Shown piece by piece: positions 6,301 to 6,793 of a DNA stretch of 6,793 nt. Both the position numbers and the translations under genes were made by a program. Every line of letters starts with the position of its first letter. Position 1 is the stretch's first letter. Below the pieces are notes generated by a model. It was not told the origin of the DNA and searched no databases. It was given only the letters and a program-made list of their open reading frames with translations. The stretch covers positions 1 to 6,793 of the forward strand of contig JAFGJI010000300.1 in assembly GCA_016929175.1 (NCBI GenBank), written 5' to 3'. This DNA is from Thermoplasmatota archaeon (GTDB lineage: Archaea; Thermoplasmatota; Penumbrarchaeia; Penumbrarchaeales; Penumbrarchaeaceae).

Positions 6301-6793
6301 CTTCCAGGTTCCGGGATACCTCCGTATATTCAACGATCACGACCCCGTTCCACATACCGAACAGACCGTAATAGAAATTCCCGGATAGCCTGCACCCTGT
6401 TATCCTGACCGATCTACACTCCACCGCCTCTATCCCCACTGTCCCGTCGCTCAGATCGCATTGGTTTATCTGGGCATGATCGACAGCTCCGAGAAGGATC
6501 TGGCCCGCACCCATTGACCTGTTGATCATAAGATCGACCTCGTCATGGTGATGGTAAACACTGCCTCCGTTCACCGTATTGTTCCTTGATATGTTCTGCC
6601 GTCGAAAGATCTCCACTTCCGGCTCTATATAGAAAGAGCAGCCGATCATGGAATTGTTGTGGAAATGATTGTTAAAACAGCCCGAACCTATGTAAATCCC
6701 GTATTCACCGTTATCGATCAGGGTGTTGTTGATAACCGTGATATTGCTGGCTCCTCCAGCAAGGTGCAGACCGTCACCGTAATCCCTTGCCTC
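3314..6793 (-). CDS. Giant surface parallel beta-helix (NosD/PbH1-type) protein with Ig-like domains and C-terminal membrane anchor, 5' truncated
   Basis: The frame is open to the window edge, so the signal peptide and true start lie outside; ATG 6649 is internal because beta-helix repeats continue above it (GDGLHLAGGASNITVINNTL). Of 1159 visible residues, about 1-600 are right-handed beta-helix coils of roughly 22-25 residues (patterns such as GGNTFTNCTTGIRMI). They end in the NosD-type cap HNHWNTWEKY...GDIDDDGILDDPY (about 619-642), whose Asp-rich loop probably binds calcium. Then come a fibronectin/Ig-like region (about 660-760), two Ig-like domains (about 765-937; DRFGNTAED and DLAGNVF signatures), a bacterial-Ig (Big_5-like) domain (about 938-1029, IIFSEPMMENTIG), a carboxypeptidase-regulatory-like domain (about 1036-1118, RPVAGAWVTI), one membrane helix (about 1126-1150) and a short tail, HGRIEQPEE. 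About 20 N-glycosylation sequons fit an archaeal cell-surface protein. An adhesin or polysaccharide-binding role is inferred; no catalytic residues were identified. Confidence 0.92.
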   Translation of the reverse strand, partial: EARDYGDGLHLAGGASNITVINNTLIDNGEYGIYIGSGCFNNHFHNNSMIGCSFYIEPEVEIFRRQNISRNNTVNGGSVYHHHDEVDLMINRSMGAGQILLGAVDHAQINQCDLSDGTVGIEAVECRSVRITGCRLSGNFYYGLFGMWNGVVIVEYTEVSRNLEGIFLSDVTSQFIMNGCDVIENEVGVHIIGPTWQNRYVENRIEENVIGMKIERGWRNPPEYYDDMSYNIFKDNKETGLYLEVSFMDIHFNEFLNEAVGILSKRSDNELIEDNTFSGCGVGINTNSEDLFIGGNTFTNCTTGIRMIDVRSGNSEVRGNRIRCMKEYGLIIVSSEGLEISGNHVADCSLYGMEFHGCGNIELKMNSLLNCSFHISGDTVDHFRGIGIYENNTVNFRPVYMVVSGNNVDVDAACLGQVIIVGSGPVEIGHMGSDNITNSMLISFCIDVKISNCTFRDQYNALEIFECSNVIIDDLYLINVSCGIKVISTEHMLIEGVSINRIDDIAIDLRGASLVDITDCSFKDGKGTGVILHDCLDVDIRKDLFSRLGEGMHVMGATRGAEVSGNLIMNSSGFGLRIDKGCRYNKVDRNCFLFNNGTSFLVDHEPQVKNSDSSTEFDHNHWNTWEKYSGDIDDDGILDDPYRVGPGIYDNDPYPLRYPPEAILPAPRDLYANITKDDGNWTVAFSFKMDEGLMVAPVLSTKVEVSSNGNMRSFDIDIDGTGSYFLDPGIVFNGSEIEFRLRSKSLAGRSRTVTYVFPGSWTPPYVRILFPPEGAVVNDTLMRIRWEARSNVGGDLLELSIERNGPERTSLDPTRSEGNITIDAVEGTNTVSLIATDRFGNTAEDTVSFMVDTVPPSFFVIGGGRTNNPVHIRWGFDNSENGTLRMWWRPIDQEWNPIDPFIGSLDIVLSDGGHLIELMTQDLAGNVFRRSVDLIVDNTSPFVLSWGPKETEWKANDKIWIIFSEPMMENTIGIAIPELEFAYDPVSEDEVQITPLIVLDHGMEFNVTVTGNDLAGNGMPPFTFKFSTGEGPIDQPSGTLIVQVMDDNERPVAGAWVTIISLNKVYGDGQGHSGRIEVGDLTPGDHEIMVGSEGYRTVFLTVTVVPGSVVSYEVILEKEKEDGHDVIPVLVLIVTFALIMLVFLIPILLLHGRIEQPEE

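Overview
All genes supported here lie on the minus strand, so the order of transcription is from high to low coordinates. The window looks archaeal. There is a TATA-type promoter giving a nearly leaderless transcript, a chain of small proteins with archaeal pilin-like N-termini, and a very large parallel beta-helix surface protein ending in a C-terminal membrane anchor. This style of content fits a mesophilic Euryarchaeota/Thermoplasmatota-like genome, but that is inference: no rRNA or other lineage marker is present.

Layout, in transcription order: (1) positions 6793-3314, a 5'-truncated gene for a giant exported beta-helix (NosD/PbH1-type) protein with Ig-like domains, a carboxypeptidase-regulatory-like domain and one C-terminal transmembrane helix; (2) positions 3317-2896, small reading frames of unknown function, the first overlapping the beta-helix stop by ATGA, with signs that they are pieces of one frameshifted gene; (3) positions about 2755-2615, a promoter and structured leader upstream of gdhA, with a 13-bp palindrome next to the TATA box and two perfect hairpins; (4) positions 2614-1280, a complete NADP-type glutamate dehydrogenase, clearly of the bacterial (E. 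coli GdhA-like) hexameric class; (5) positions 1153-1, a strong TATA box followed by three small membrane-anchored genes joined by 4-bp ATGA overlaps, the last running off the window.

Functionally there are three separate units: a cell-surface adhesin-like protein, a central nitrogen-metabolism enzyme (ammonium assimilation or glutamate catabolism), and an operon of pilin-like or pseudopilin-like exported proteins. Nothing links gdhA mechanistically to its neighbours beyond orientation. I see no tRNA, rRNA, CRISPR array or mobile element. The least explained parts are the small frames at 2896-3317, the gdhA leader, and the three-gene pilin-like operon.
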